From an uncultured Bacteroidia bacterium (GTDB lineage: Bacteria; Bacteroidota; Bacteroidia; Bacteroidales; UBA932): a stretch of DNA of 64,000 bases. The position numbers and the translations under genes were made by a program. The notes below the pieces were generated by a model. It did not search any database. It had not been told where the DNA came from and was given only the letters and a program-made list of their open reading frames with translations. Location of the stretch: contig CACZHP010000011.1 in assembly GCA_902780935.1 (NCBI GenBank), positions 1 through 64,000 of the forward strand, in the 5' to 3' direction. Positions 16,780-26,852 of the stretch are shown in pieces (the stretch's first letter is position 1; each line of letters begins with the position of its first letter).

Positions 16780-19665
16780 ATGAATATCCTCAAGAGAATT
16801 TCCGTTGCCCTCGCCGCCTGTCTGGCTGGTGTCGTCATGTACGCCCAGACCCCGACGGGAGGAGTGAAGGGAACGGTAGTCAACAGGGCCGACAGGACTC
16901 CCATTGAAGGGGCTGTGCTAAAGCTGACGTCCGGTGCCGCGGAAATTGGCGAGATGCGTTCCGACGCCAAAGGCAACTTCCTCATCAGCGAACTGGCTGA
17001 CGGTATATACAACCTTACGATAGAGGCCCCAGGGTATCTTCCGACCATTGTCAACGTGACGGTCAATGACGGTTATGTGAAGAATATGTTCAACCTCAGC
17101 CTTTCGCCCTCTGTCGTGGCTGGTGAGGTGGATGACTCTTCATTCGGCGAGTTCGACCTGGACGGTAATGGGTATGAGGACACCCCAACGATCCTTTATG
17201 ACCAGAATGACGTGTTCAACAACCAGGCAGGTTACAACTTCAGCACTGTCCGTTTCAAGGCCCGCGGCTATGCCAGCGAGTCCCAGGACGTGTACATCGC
17301 CGGCGTGAAGATGAACGATGCCTTGACTGGTTATTCCCCTTATTCCCTTTGGAGTGGTCTCAACGAAGTCACCAGGGCGAAATCCTCCGCTATCGGATCG
17401 GAGATATCCCCTTACGGTATAGGAGGCTATAACGGACTCACCAATATCTATGCGACCCCGGGACAGGTCCGTCCAGGCAATAGGTTCAGCATCCTCACCA
17501 ACAGCGCCCTCTACCGCCTTCGTTTGATGGGTACCTGGGCTGTTCCCGAGAATGATAAAGGTTGGTCTTACGCTGTGAGCGCTTCCGCCCGTCTTGGAGG
17601 AAACGATTGGCTACAAGGTGTTTACTATCGTTCTTTCGCTTATTATCTCGGTGTGGAGAAGAACTGGGGCGACGTCCATCGCCTTGCTCTGGTCACCTTC
17701 GGAGCTCCCGGTCAGAGAGGAGCCCAGAACGCTTCCACCCAGGAGGTTTACGACCTTATGGGTGACAACATGTACAACTCCAACTGGGGATATCAGAACG
17801 GTAAGGTCCGCAACGCTCGCAACAGGATAACCTACGAGCCTATCACCTTCCTCAAATACGACTACACCCCATCGAAAGAATTCGCTCTCTCCAGCACCCT
17901 TCTTTTCAGGACCGGTAAAAACGGATACACAGCACTTGACTGGTATGACGCTCCGGATCCCCGTCCGGACTATTACCGCAACCTCCCGAGCTATTTCTAT
18001 ATGGCGAATGAGGATTACAACCGCCTGAACCCCACGAAAGCGGCTTGGGCCAGGGAGGCGTGGCAGACAGACCAGGCTTCCACCACTCACGTGGATTGGG
18101 ACAGGCTCTATTCGGTCAACCGCAATTCCGATGGAGGGCGTTCGAAATATGCCCTGGAGGAGAGGCACGTGGACCAGAACGACCTCAATCTCGCCACAAG
18201 TATCCTTTGGAAACCTAAGACAGGCATCGCTGTAAGGGCTGGTTTCAATGCCAAATACAACCGTACCGAGTACTATAAATCAATCAACGACCTTCTCGGG
18301 GGCTCTTACTTCCTTGATGTTGACCAGTTCGCCGAGAGGGATTATTCCGCATCGGCCATCAGGGTTCAGAACGACCTTGACTACTATCTTTCCCACGGTG
18401 AGGCACGCAAACTGAAGGTGGGTGACAAATATGGTTATGATTATTATGCTCACCTTCTGAAAGGGGAAGCCTGGGCTACCGGCAAGTTCGCTTTCGGCGG
18501 TCTTGACGTGACGGTTGGAGGTAGGGTTGGATCCAATTCATTCTGGAGGGAAGGTCTTGTGCGTAAGGGACTTTTCCCTGGTCTGGATGACGACGGGAAC
18601 CCTATCCAAATCGGAGATGACATCTACACTTCTTACGAGGAAGACGGATCCCCGATCACTTCCAAGGGCAATTCAGAGAAGAGCTCGTTCCTTACCTACG
18701 CCGGCAAAATCAACCTGACCTATACCTTGACAGGTGGACACAGGATATACGCCAACGCAGGTTATTCCAGCGAGGCCCCGTATTTCGATAAGGCATTCGT
18801 TGCCCCGAGGACCAGGAACACCCTTATCAAGGGAATCGAGAACACAAAGGCGCTTTCCGCGGACTTGAACTACATGTACGCCACAAACGGATACAGCCTT
18901 CGTATCACCGGGTTCTACACTAATATCACCGACCAGACAGACGTGATGAGCGTGTATTACGACCTTAACAACTCATTCGGAAACTTCGCTCTCAGCGGCA
19001 TCGATGAGAGGCACACGGGAATGGAATTGGGCTTCGAGGTTCCGACTCCATTGAGCGGGCTTTCTGTGGTCGGCGCCTTCACGGCGGGTGAATATATTTA
19101 CACCTCGACCCCGATCCTGACAGCGACTGTCGACAATAACGCTTCCCCGATCTATTCGAACCTTCCCGTCCCGTACTGGAAGGGTACTCCGAAAACGGAT
19201 GGGACATATCAGAAGCACTACGTGCCCAGCACGCCACAGATTGCCGGAAGCCTCGGATTGTCGTATTTCTACAATTACTGGTTCATAGACGCGGACGTGG
19301 ATTATTTCGCCAATTCGTATCTCGATATGAGTCCGTTGAGCCGCACAGACTACGCCACGGCAGGTCCAGACAAGACCATCACTCCTGAAGAGGTTGAGGC
19401 TATGACTTCACAGGAGAAATTCGATCCGGCCTGGCTTGTGAACTTCAGTGTGGGTAAGTCCTGGTACATCCAGAGAAAATACCAGCTTGGATTCTCGCTC
19501 AACGCAAAGAACATCCTTAATAAGACGGATGTCAAGACCGGCGGTTTCGAGCAGACCAGGATGGTCGACAACACTGTCAGCAAGAGCCGCTACTATAACT
19601 TCGATCCGAAGTATTTCTACATGTCTGGTTTCAATTACATGCTGAACCTTTATTTCAGATTCTAA
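16780..19665 (+). CDS. TonB-dependent receptor with carboxypeptidase-regulatory-like domain
   Basis: 961 aa. Signal peptide to YAQ near residue 23, then a carboxypeptidase-regulatory-like beta domain (GVKGTVVNRADRTPIEGAV), a plug region (DVFNNQAGYNFSTVRFKARGY) and a long barrel ending in the aromatic C-terminus MLNLYFRF typical of outer-membrane beta-barrels. It imports a large substrate using TonB energy. No SusD partner is present; instead it follows two nucleases by 1 bp and precedes a DUF5689 lipoprotein by 16 bp. The context suggests import of DNA or oligonucleotides, though no direct evidence is in the protein itself. Confidence 0.88.
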   Translation: MNILKRISVALAACLAGVVMYAQTPTGGVKGTVVNRADRTPIEGAVLKLTSGAAEIGEMRSDAKGNFLISELADGIYNLTIEAPGYLPTIVNVTVNDGYVKNMFNLSLSPSVVAGEVDDSSFGEFDLDGNGYEDTPTILYDQNDVFNNQAGYNFSTVRFKARGYASESQDVYIAGVKMNDALTGYSPYSLWSGLNEVTRAKSSAIGSEISPYGIGGYNGLTNIYATPGQVRPGNRFSILTNSALYRLRLMGTWAVPENDKGWSYAVSASARLGGNDWLQGVYYRSFAYYLGVEKNWGDVHRLALVTFGAPGQRGAQNASTQEVYDLMGDNMYNSNWGYQNGKVRNARNRITYEPITFLKYDYTPSKEFALSSTLLFRTGKNGYTALDWYDAPDPRPDYYRNLPSYFYMANEDYNRLNPTKAAWAREAWQTDQASTTHVDWDRLYSVNRNSDGGRSKYALEERHVDQNDLNLATSILWKPKTGIAVRAGFNAKYNRTEYYKSINDLLGGSYFLDVDQFAERDYSASAIRVQNDLDYYLSHGEARKLKVGDKYGYDYYAHLLKGEAWATGKFAFGGLDVTVGGRVGSNSFWREGLVRKGLFPGLDDDGNPIQIGDDIYTSYEEDGSPITSKGNSEKSSFLTYAGKINLTYTLTGGHRIYANAGYSSEAPYFDKAFVAPRTRNTLIKGIENTKALSADLNYMYATNGYSLRITGFYTNITDQTDVMSVYYDLNNSFGNFALSGIDERHTGMELGFEVPTPLSGLSVVGAFTAGEYIYTSTPILTATVDNNASPIYSNLPVPYWKGTPKTDGTYQKHYVPSTPQIAGSLGLSYFYNYWFIDADVDYFANSYLDMSPLSRTDYATAGPDKTITPEEVEAMTSQEKFDPAWLVNFSVGKSWYIQRKYQLGFSLNAKNILNKTDVKTGGFEQTRMVDNTVSKSRYYNFDPKYFYMSGFNYMLNLYFRF

Positions 19666-19681
19666 AGCAGGAGACACGATT

Positions 19682-20722
19682 ATGAGAAAGTTAATATATT
19701 CAATAGCGATAGCGCTCTCAGTCACAGTTATTTCCTGCCAAGAGTGGGAGCCCGTCCTGGGCAATCAAGGTGAACCGGCTGAACCGGCTGCCGCCACAAT
19801 GCAGCCTAACACCACCATTGCCGGCTTGAAGGCCCTTTATCAAGGAAAGCCCGTACACATCGAGCAGGACATCATCATTGGAGGCCAGGTGATTTCCTCT
19901 GATGCTTCCGGAAACATCTACCGCTCCCTTTACATCCAGGATGAGACCGGAGCGATCGAGGTCAAGATCGGCAACTCAGCTCTGTACAATGACTATAAGG
20001 TCGGGCAGATGTTATATGTCAAATGCCAGGGCCTCGCCCTTGGTAACTATGGTGGAATGCTCCAGATTGGCATGGAGGATCCTACCGGGGAATATGAGAC
20101 CGCATATATTGACGTAAAGAGCATTATCGCCTCGCATGTGTTCAAGGGTCCAAAGGGAAGTCCTTTGTCTCCCCAGGTGGTCACAGCGGATGAGATTGAC
20201 TCTAACCTGAAAATGGGATATAAAGGTCCGCTTTTCGGGAAACTGGTGACTCTCAACGGGTTGACTTATGGCAAGGAGATTTTTGTACTTATCTATCTTG
20301 ACAGCAATGCCGACAAGAAGGCCTCTTCCAACCGACTGTTCCTCTCGGACCAGCAGTGGGGAGTGACCACTTGGGCTTTCAGTGCTCAGCAGATGAAGAC
20401 GTATCTTCAGTGGGGTGTCTGGGACTCCGCCAAGATCGGCAATTCCGGTGATTACAACTACGGAACGGTCAGCGACCATCGTACTGAGCTGATCAATAAT
20501 GCGGGAGCCTATGCTGTGAGCCAGTATTTCAATATGCCCAAGTCAAATGGTAGTAACCTTCAGATCCAGATCCGTTCCAGCGGATATGCGAAGTTCTCTG
20601 ACACACCGATTGATCAGAAAATTCTTGGCGGAGCCAAGGTCAATGTGACCGGCATCCTGACCAACTACAACGGTGCGGCCCAGTTTACCCTCATTGACCT
20701 CGACGGCGTCAAGATCCAATAG
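19682..20722 (+). CDS. DUF5689-family lipoprotein (OB-fold)
   Basis: 346 aa. Lipobox VISC gives Cys19. Body begins NTTIAGLKALYQGKPVHIEQDIIIGGQVISSDASGNIYRSLYIQDETGAIEVKI, the characteristic start of DUF5689 domains, an OB-like fold commonly encoded beside TonB-dependent receptors. The C-terminal part again contains an OB-like strand pattern (GGAKVNVTGILTNYNGAAQFTLIDLDGVKI). It probably forms the extracellular cap or ligand-binding partner of the receptor upstream, in place of SusD. Function is inferred from position. Confidence 0.75.
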   Translation: MRKLIYSIAIALSVTVISCQEWEPVLGNQGEPAEPAAATMQPNTTIAGLKALYQGKPVHIEQDIIIGGQVISSDASGNIYRSLYIQDETGAIEVKIGNSALYNDYKVGQMLYVKCQGLALGNYGGMLQIGMEDPTGEYETAYIDVKSIIASHVFKGPKGSPLSPQVVTADEIDSNLKMGYKGPLFGKLVTLNGLTYGKEIFVLIYLDSNADKKASSNRLFLSDQQWGVTTWAFSAQQMKTYLQWGVWDSAKIGNSGDYNYGTVSDHRTELINNAGAYAVSQYFNMPKSNGSNLQIQIRSSGYAKFSDTPIDQKILGGAKVNVTGILTNYNGAAQFTLIDLDGVKIQ

Positions 20723-20733
20723 ACCCATACATT

Positions 20734-22773
20734 ATGAGAAAAACAATATTAGCGACAGGAGCGATATTGGCGATGACAGCTTGTACGCAGACAAAGAATC
20801 CCTTCCTTCAGGAATGGGACACACCTTACGGCATACCGCCGTTCGAGAAGATAAGCCTTGAAGATTATATTCCGGCCGTGAAGGCTGGCATAGAGCAGCA
20901 GGAGAAGGAATTGGAGGCCATCTTGAACAACCCCGAGGCCCCTTCATTCAAGAATACCATCGACGTTTATGAGCAGTCGGGGGAGATCCTGGACAAGGTC
21001 ACCGGAGTCCTCTATAACCTGCAGGAGACGGATGGCGGGGATGAGATGGAGAAGATTGCCGAGGAAGCCACTGAGCTTCTCACAAAACATGAGAACGCCA
21101 TCTCGATGAACAAGAAGTTCTTCGGGAGGGTCAAGTCGATCTATGAAGCCGACCAGAGTGCCCTCACAAGGGAGCAGCAGATGGTTCTGAAGAATCTCTA
21201 CAAGAGTTTTACCCGCAACGGAGTGGATCTTGACGACGCGTCCCAGGAGCGCCTCAAGGAAATCAATGTCAAGATAGCTGGCCTTCAGCAGAAGTTCGGG
21301 ACAAACCTTCTTGCGGAGAATAACGCTTTCAAGGACAAGTTCGGGATACCGGTCTCGTCCTACACCGACGAGATGACTACCTGCGAGGACAGGACACGCC
21401 GAGAGGAGATGTTCAAGGCATATTCATCGAGGGGCAACAACGGCAACGAGTACGACAACAAGGCCCTTGCGCTTGAAATCCTTAAGCTTCGGGCCGAGAA
21501 GGCCGACATGCTCGGCTTCGAGACCTTCGCCGCCTATGAGCTGGACGACCAGATGGCCAAGGAACCGGCTGCCGTGGATAAGTTTCTGAGCGAGATCCAG
21601 ACCGCCGCAAATGCCAAGGCAAAGGAGGAAGTCGCTGACATGCAGAAGATTATGGATGAGGATGTCGCTGCCGGGAAGCTTCCGAAGGGTTCCAGGATCC
21701 AGCCTTGGGACTGGTTCTTCTATGCCGAGAAGGTCAGGGCTCGCAAGTACGCCCTTGACGAGAACCAGACCAAGCCATATTTCCAGATGGAGAATGTCCG
21801 CCACGGGATTTTCGCGGCCGCCCACAAGATCTACGGGATCAATGTCGAGCCTCTTGAGGATGTGCCTGTGTACAATCCGGCTGTCGAGACTTTCAAGGTG
21901 ACCGATTCCGACGGCAGCCTTCTGGGAATATTCATGACTGACTATTTCCCCCGTCCCACCAAGAGGGGAGGAGCGTGGATGAACGCTTTCAGGGAACAAT
22001 ATCAGGATAAAGACGGAAAGGATGTTCGTCCTATCATCGTCAATGTTGGCAACATGGCTTCCCCGACCGGGACTGAGCCTGCCCTTTTCTCTATCGACAA
22101 CGTCGAGACTGTCTTCCATGAGTTTGGTCACGCGCTTCACGGCCTTCTTTCAAAGTGCGCCTACAAGTCGGTAAGCGGCACAAGCGTCAAGCGTGATTTC
22201 GTCGAGACCTTCTCCCAGTTCAACGAGAACTGGGCGTTCCAGCCGGAGATCCTCGCTGAATATGCCAAGCACTACAAGACCGGCGAAGTCATCCCCGACT
22301 CCCTCGTCGCCAAGATCACTAATGCCCGCAAGTTCAACCAGGGCTTCATGACTGCCGAGCTTTGCGCCGCCTCTATCCTTGACATGAAGTGGCACGAGCT
22401 GACTTCTGAAGACCTCAAGAAGATGAGCGAGGGAGACCAGGCCTCCAATGTGGCCGCTTTCGAGGAAAAGGTCTGTAAGGAGATGGGCCTTCCCGACGAG
22501 ATCATCCCAAGGTACCGCACGACGTATTTCAACCACATCTTCAATAGCGGTTACTGCGCCGGCTACTATAGCTATCTTTGGTCGGAAGTTCTTGATAAAG
22601 ACGCTTTTGAGTTTTTTGAGCAGAACGGGATTTACAATCCGGCCATAGCCTCGAAGTTCCGCCGGACCTTCCTTGAGAGGGGCGGCAGCGAAGAGCCCAT
22701 GGTTCTGTACATGATGTTCCGGGGTGCCCAGCCCGATCCCGGCGCCCTTCTCCGAGCGAGAGGTTTAGAATAG
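20734..22773 (+). CDS. dcp: M3-family oligopeptidase / dipeptidyl carboxypeptidase
   Basis: 679 aa. N-terminal lipobox-like MTACT (Cys 17), so probably a periplasmic lipoprotein. The gluzincin site HEFGHALH occurs near residue 461, with ETFSQFNENW about 30 residues later supplying the third zinc ligand, and the substrate loop GYCAGYYSYLWSEVLDKDAFEFF near the C-terminus. Length fits the Dcp/oligopeptidase A family (about 680-700). It cleaves short peptides. It follows the DUF5689 gene by 11 bp, so peptide processing is co-transcribed with the nuclease cluster. Confidence 0.92.
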   Translation: MRKTILATGAILAMTACTQTKNPFLQEWDTPYGIPPFEKISLEDYIPAVKAGIEQQEKELEAILNNPEAPSFKNTIDVYEQSGEILDKVTGVLYNLQETDGGDEMEKIAEEATELLTKHENAISMNKKFFGRVKSIYEADQSALTREQQMVLKNLYKSFTRNGVDLDDASQERLKEINVKIAGLQQKFGTNLLAENNAFKDKFGIPVSSYTDEMTTCEDRTRREEMFKAYSSRGNNGNEYDNKALALEILKLRAEKADMLGFETFAAYELDDQMAKEPAAVDKFLSEIQTAANAKAKEEVADMQKIMDEDVAAGKLPKGSRIQPWDWFFYAEKVRARKYALDENQTKPYFQMENVRHGIFAAAHKIYGINVEPLEDVPVYNPAVETFKVTDSDGSLLGIFMTDYFPRPTKRGGAWMNAFREQYQDKDGKDVRPIIVNVGNMASPTGTEPALFSIDNVETVFHEFGHALHGLLSKCAYKSVSGTSVKRDFVETFSQFNENWAFQPEILAEYAKHYKTGEVIPDSLVAKITNARKFNQGFMTAELCAASILDMKWHELTSEDLKKMSEGDQASNVAAFEEKVCKEMGLPDEIIPRYRTTYFNHIFNSGYCAGYYSYLWSEVLDKDAFEFFEQNGIYNPAIASKFRRTFLERGGSEEPMVLYMMFRGAQPDPGALLRARGLE

Positions 22774-22800
22774 GAATCACTTTAAAAAAACCGAATATTT

Positions 22801-25800
22801 ATGAAAAGAATCTTATTGATCGCCCTGACGTGTGGTCTCGTCCTTGTCCAAGCGGCGAGGGCAGATGAAGCGCGCCTGCTCAGGTTCCCCGCCACCAATG
22901 GGACCGATGTCGTGTTCTCATACGCAGGTGACCTTTTCACCGCGCCTCTGGCCGGTGGTGAGGCCAAGCGCCTGACTTCCCATGTGGGTTATGAGATGTT
23001 CGCCCGTTATTCACCTGATGGAAAGACCATCGCCTTCACTGGTGAGTACGATGGCAACCGCGAGGTCTATGTGATCCCTGCCACAGGAGGCGAGCCCGTA
23101 AGGCTGACTTATACCTCCACCAACAGCCGCGATGACCTTGGAGACCGCATGGGCCCCAACAACATCGTGATGGGATGGACTGTCGATGGGAAGTACGTCA
23201 TCTACCGCAACCGTACCGGAGACGGCTTCCCGGGCAAGCTCTGGAAAGTCTCGGTCAATGGTGGCATGCCGGAGCAGCTTCCCCTCCCTGAGGGTGGTTT
23301 CTGCAGCTATTCCCCCGACGGGAAGAAACTGGCTTACAACCGTGTGATGAGGGAGTTCCGCACCTGGAAATACTACCGCGGTGGCATGGCCGACGAGGTC
23401 TGGGTCTATGACGGGAAGAAGGTCGAGAAGATCACCGACAACCCGGCTCAGGACATATTTCCGATGTGGGTGGGCGACGAGATTTATTTCGTCTCCGACC
23501 GCGACATGACGATGAATGTATTCGTCTATAATACAAAGACCAAGGCCACGTCCAAGGTCACCAATTTCGATGACTTTGACGTCAAGTTCCCCAGCACCAA
23601 CGGAAAGCTTGTCATTTTCGAGAAGGGAGGCTTCCTTTACAAGCTTGATCCTGCCACCAAGAAGGCCGAGCAGATCCATATCAGCCTGACGTCCGACCTG
23701 GTATATTCCCGTCCTGAGCTCAAGAAGGTCAGCGGGCGCGGCGTCAGCGTCTCCCCCGACGGGAAGAGGGCCGCTGTGACAGCCCGCGGTGAGGTTTTCG
23801 ATGTTCCCGTGGGCAAGGGTATCACAAGGAACATCACCCAGACCCCCGGAGCGAACGAAAGAAGCGCCACCTGGAGCCCTGACGGCAAGTATATCGCCTA
23901 CATCAGCGACTCGACCGGTGAGAATGAGATATATCTTTACGAGCCGGCCAACGGGACGACAGTCCAGGCGACCAAGGACAACGACACCTACATCAGCAAC
24001 GTGATGTGGGCTCCCGACAGCAAGCATTTGTATTACACGGACCGCAAGAACCGTCTTGTCGAGGTCGATCCCGCCACTAAGACAAAGAAGGTGGTCTATT
24101 CCAATCCTGACGGCGGTCTTTACGGAGTGGCTTTCTCACCAGACAGCAAGTGGATCGCTTACACCCGGACGGCTCCCAATGACATGAGCATCGTCTATGT
24201 CCGCAATCTCGCCAGCGACAAGGAGTATCCTGTCACTGAGAAATGGTACAGCTCCGGTTCCCCGATGTTCTCTTCTGACGGGAAATACTTGATTTTCACA
24301 GCCCAGAGAGATCTCACCCCGATCTACAGCCGCATTGAGTGGAACTATGCTTACGGAGACATGTCCGGCACCTATATGGTCATGCTTGCCAAGGACACTC
24401 CTTCTCCGCTTCTGCCTTCCGACAGCGAGACTTCTCCCGCCAAAGAGGATGAGAAGGCCGCCCCTGAGCGTCCCGGCCGTCCTGACGGCCCTGGAGCGAA
24501 GCCCGGAGAAAAACCTGCGGAGAAGAAAGTCGCTGAGACCAAGATCGATCCTGAAGGATTGATAGACAGGGTGGTCAGGCTCCCGTTCAGTGGCAGGGTG
24601 TTCTTCTGCGACGGTAAGAAGGTCTGGTTCACCGGTGGCGCCATGGGTGGCGGACGCGGTGGTTTCGGCGGTGGCTTCGGCGGTGGAGCCGGTGTCAAGA
24701 CCTATGATTTCGCTTCTGGAAAGACGGAGGATTGCGCTGATGGCATGATCAGCTACCGTCTTGGCGACAAGAAAGCTGTTCTCTCAAGCCGCGGTAAGAG
24801 CACTGTGGTCAATTTCCCTTCACCCAAGGTTGGCGGAGGCGAGGCGATCGACACCGACAACATGTACGCCATGGTTGACTACGCACAGGAGTGGCCCCAG
24901 GTCTATAATGAGGTCTGGAGGGCGTTCCGTGACGGTTACTACACTGAGAACATGCACGGCCGCGACTGGAAGGGTGTGAAGGCTAAATATGAGCCTCTGC
25001 TTCCTTACGTGAAGACCCGTCTCGACCTCAACTATATTCTCGGCGCCATGATCGCCGAGGTGGCCAGCGGTCACGCTTATGTCAATCCCGGTCCTTATCC
25101 GAAGCCTGAGCGCATCCCCATGGGACTTCTCGGAGCCAAGGTCAGCAAGGACAAGGGCTATTTCAAGATCGACCATATCTATGCCGGGGCGACCTACAGG
25201 CCCGAGCTTCGCAGCCCTCTCACCGAACCTGGTATGGAAATAGTTGAGGGTGATTATATTACCGCTATCGACGGCAAGTCCCTCAAGGATGTGGATAACA
25301 TCTACAAATGCCTCATCGGCAAGGCTGACAAACTCGTTGAGCTCACCATCAACAAGAAGGCCGCCGAGGGTGGCAGGAAAGTCGTTGTGAATCCGATAGA
25401 CAATGAGTATCCTCTGGAGCACTATGAGTGGATCCTGAAGAACATCAAGACCGTTGAGGAGAAATCCGGCGGCAAGGTGGGCTACATCTATATTCCTGAC
25501 ATGGGCGCTGAAGGACTGAACGAGTTCGCTCGTTACTGGTATCCCCAGCTCGACAAGGAAGCCCTCATCATCGACGACCGAGAGAACGGTGGCGGAAACG
25601 TCTCCCCGATGATCATCGAGCGTCTGCAGAGGGTAGTGTACAGGATGAACGCCGGCCGCAGCTCCAACAGGGTAAGCACTATTCCCGATGGTGCCCATGT
25701 GGGTCCTAAGGTGTTGCTGATCAACAAGTACTCCGCATCCGACGGAGACCTCTTCCCTTGGGGCTTCAAGGCCAACAACCTCGGCACCGTGATCGGAACC

Positions 25801-26109
25801 AGGACCTGGGGAGGCATAGTCGGAATCGGCGGCTCTCTGCCTTATATGGATGGGACGGATGTGAGGGTGCCCGGATCGACCAGCTACGATCCCAAGACCG
25901 GAGAGTGGATCATCGAGAACTATGGTGTCGATCCAGACATCCTTCTCGACAACGATCCGATCAAGGAGTACGCCGGAACCGATGAGCAGCTCCTGAAGGC
26001 CATCGACGTGGCTCTCGAGCAGATCAAGACCCAGAAGTCCCATAAGGATCTTCCCGGAAAGCCGAAGCCTCGTACCTTCGAGGATCTGGGCTTGCCTCAA
26101 ATCAAATAA
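22801..26109 (+). CDS. Tricorn-like protease (beta-propeller, PDZ, S41)
   Basis: 1,102 aa with signal peptide (ends ARA-DE near residue 22). N-terminal WD40/TolB-like propeller blades (repeated YSPDGKxIAF motifs) run to about residue 500; a charged Pro/Glu/Lys linker occupies about 543-580; a Gly-rich loop about 611-632; then a helical bundle, PDZ (about 770-880) and S41 catalytic domain. SGHAYVNPG holds the His of the tetrad and NKYSASDGDLFPWGF the nucleophile Ser and oxyanion Asp, with RTWGGIVG after it. Bacteroidetes homologues are periplasmic and degrade large peptides in processive fashion. Lies 27 bp after the M3 peptidase, making a peptide-degradation pair. Confidence 0.9.
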   Translation: MKRILLIALTCGLVLVQAARADEARLLRFPATNGTDVVFSYAGDLFTAPLAGGEAKRLTSHVGYEMFARYSPDGKTIAFTGEYDGNREVYVIPATGGEPVRLTYTSTNSRDDLGDRMGPNNIVMGWTVDGKYVIYRNRTGDGFPGKLWKVSVNGGMPEQLPLPEGGFCSYSPDGKKLAYNRVMREFRTWKYYRGGMADEVWVYDGKKVEKITDNPAQDIFPMWVGDEIYFVSDRDMTMNVFVYNTKTKATSKVTNFDDFDVKFPSTNGKLVIFEKGGFLYKLDPATKKAEQIHISLTSDLVYSRPELKKVSGRGVSVSPDGKRAAVTARGEVFDVPVGKGITRNITQTPGANERSATWSPDGKYIAYISDSTGENEIYLYEPANGTTVQATKDNDTYISNVMWAPDSKHLYYTDRKNRLVEVDPATKTKKVVYSNPDGGLYGVAFSPDSKWIAYTRTAPNDMSIVYVRNLASDKEYPVTEKWYSSGSPMFSSDGKYLIFTAQRDLTPIYSRIEWNYAYGDMSGTYMVMLAKDTPSPLLPSDSETSPAKEDEKAAPERPGRPDGPGAKPGEKPAEKKVAETKIDPEGLIDRVVRLPFSGRVFFCDGKKVWFTGGAMGGGRGGFGGGFGGGAGVKTYDFASGKTEDCADGMISYRLGDKKAVLSSRGKSTVVNFPSPKVGGGEAIDTDNMYAMVDYAQEWPQVYNEVWRAFRDGYYTENMHGRDWKGVKAKYEPLLPYVKTRLDLNYILGAMIAEVASGHAYVNPGPYPKPERIPMGLLGAKVSKDKGYFKIDHIYAGATYRPELRSPLTEPGMEIVEGDYITAIDGKSLKDVDNIYKCLIGKADKLVELTINKKAAEGGRKVVVNPIDNEYPLEHYEWILKNIKTVEEKSGGKVGYIYIPDMGAEGLNEFARYWYPQLDKEALIIDDRENGGGNVSPMIIERLQRVVYRMNAGRSSNRVSTIPDGAHVGPKVLLINKYSASDGDLFPWGFKANNLGTVIGTRTWGGIVGIGGSLPYMDGTDVRVPGSTSYDPKTGEWIIENYGVDPDILLDNDPIKEYAGTDEQLLKAIDVALEQIKTQKSHKDLPGKPKPRTFEDLGLPQIK

Positions 26110-26137
26110 GTGAATGGTTATTAATTATTTATCGAAT

Positions 26138-26779
26138 ATGAAAAAAGTTTTGCTCACTCTTGTGGGGGCTTGTATGCTCCTTGCGAGCCCGAAGGCTTCG
26201 GGCCAGATTTCCAACATTGACGGTGTGTGGTCGTTCGGAGGAGGGTTCTCAATGTTGAATCTCTCCGGAGAGAGCGCTAAAAAGGCCAAGGACTTGGGTT
26301 TCCAGCCTTTGCCAGGCTTCTATTTCGGAGTCATGCTCGACTATCCGTTTTCAGCCATAGAGGGCTTTACCCTTGAGCCCGGCTTGAACATAGTCCATTA
26401 CGGGAAGTCATTCACTTTCGGGAAGTCAGACAAAAACAAGTCTTACCACTGCAATTACTTCAACATTCCGGTCAACCTTAAATACACGTTCCCGTCGGGG
26501 GATGCCGGATTCGGGCTGGCTTTGTTCACCGGTCCCCGTCTGAACCTGGGTGTTGGAGGCAACTCGTTCAGCACGGGTCAAACCTATCCCAGCATTAGGC
26601 CGCTCGACGCCCAGTGGGGTGTGGGTGCCGGAATCACCATCGCAGACGCCATCGTCCTGCGCGGAGAATATGACTTCGGTATCACCAAGTGCCTGAAGAA
26701 CAACAAGGACCTCGGTTACGATGACGAGATCGCCTACAGGAACACATTCAACATCGGTGTTAGCTTCCTGTTCAAGTAG
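26138..26779 (+). CDS. outer-membrane beta-barrel protein, PorT-like
   Basis: 213 aa from the ATG at 26138, chosen because it begins MKKVLLTLVGACML, a clean signal peptide (cut near SGQ). Alternating strands (FSMLNLSGESAKK, GFYFGVMLDYPF, FTLEPGLNIVHYGKSF, FNIPVNLKYTF) and the final aromatic NIGVSFLFK show a small eight-strand barrel of the porin-family/PorT type. Function unknown. Last gene of the rightward run that began at 7884; a strong terminator follows. Confidence 0.75.
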   Translation: MKKVLLTLVGACMLLASPKASGQISNIDGVWSFGGGFSMLNLSGESAKKAKDLGFQPLPGFYFGVMLDYPFSAIEGFTLEPGLNIVHYGKSFTFGKSDKNKSYHCNYFNIPVNLKYTFPSGDAGFGLALFTGPRLNLGVGGNSFSTGQTYPSIRPLDAQWGVGAGITIADAIVLRGEYDFGITKCLKNNKDLGYDDEIAYRNTFNIGVSFLFK

Positions 26780-26793
26780 AAGTCTTTGATTAT

Positions 26794-26841
26794 AAGAAAG
26801 AAAGGCGGCTCGTTTCCTGCGGGCCGCCCTTCTTTCTTTTT
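26794..26841. terminator. bidirectional intrinsic terminator
   Basis: A 16-bp stem with one mismatch (26794-26809 with 26823-26838): GGCGGC/GCCGCC core extended by an A-rich left arm and T-rich right arm, loop of 13 nt. Because one flank is A-rich and the other T-rich it can end transcription from both convergent genes (26138-26779 on plus and manA on minus). Confidence 0.85.
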
Positions 26842-26852
26842 GAAATATCAAT

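Noticed and set aside
24475-24490. Hairpin in the Tricorn gene as another copy of the GH92 palindromic element
   Set aside because: It shares only a short GGCCGTC-type core and not the arms; the similarity is explained by Pro/Gly/Arg codon use.
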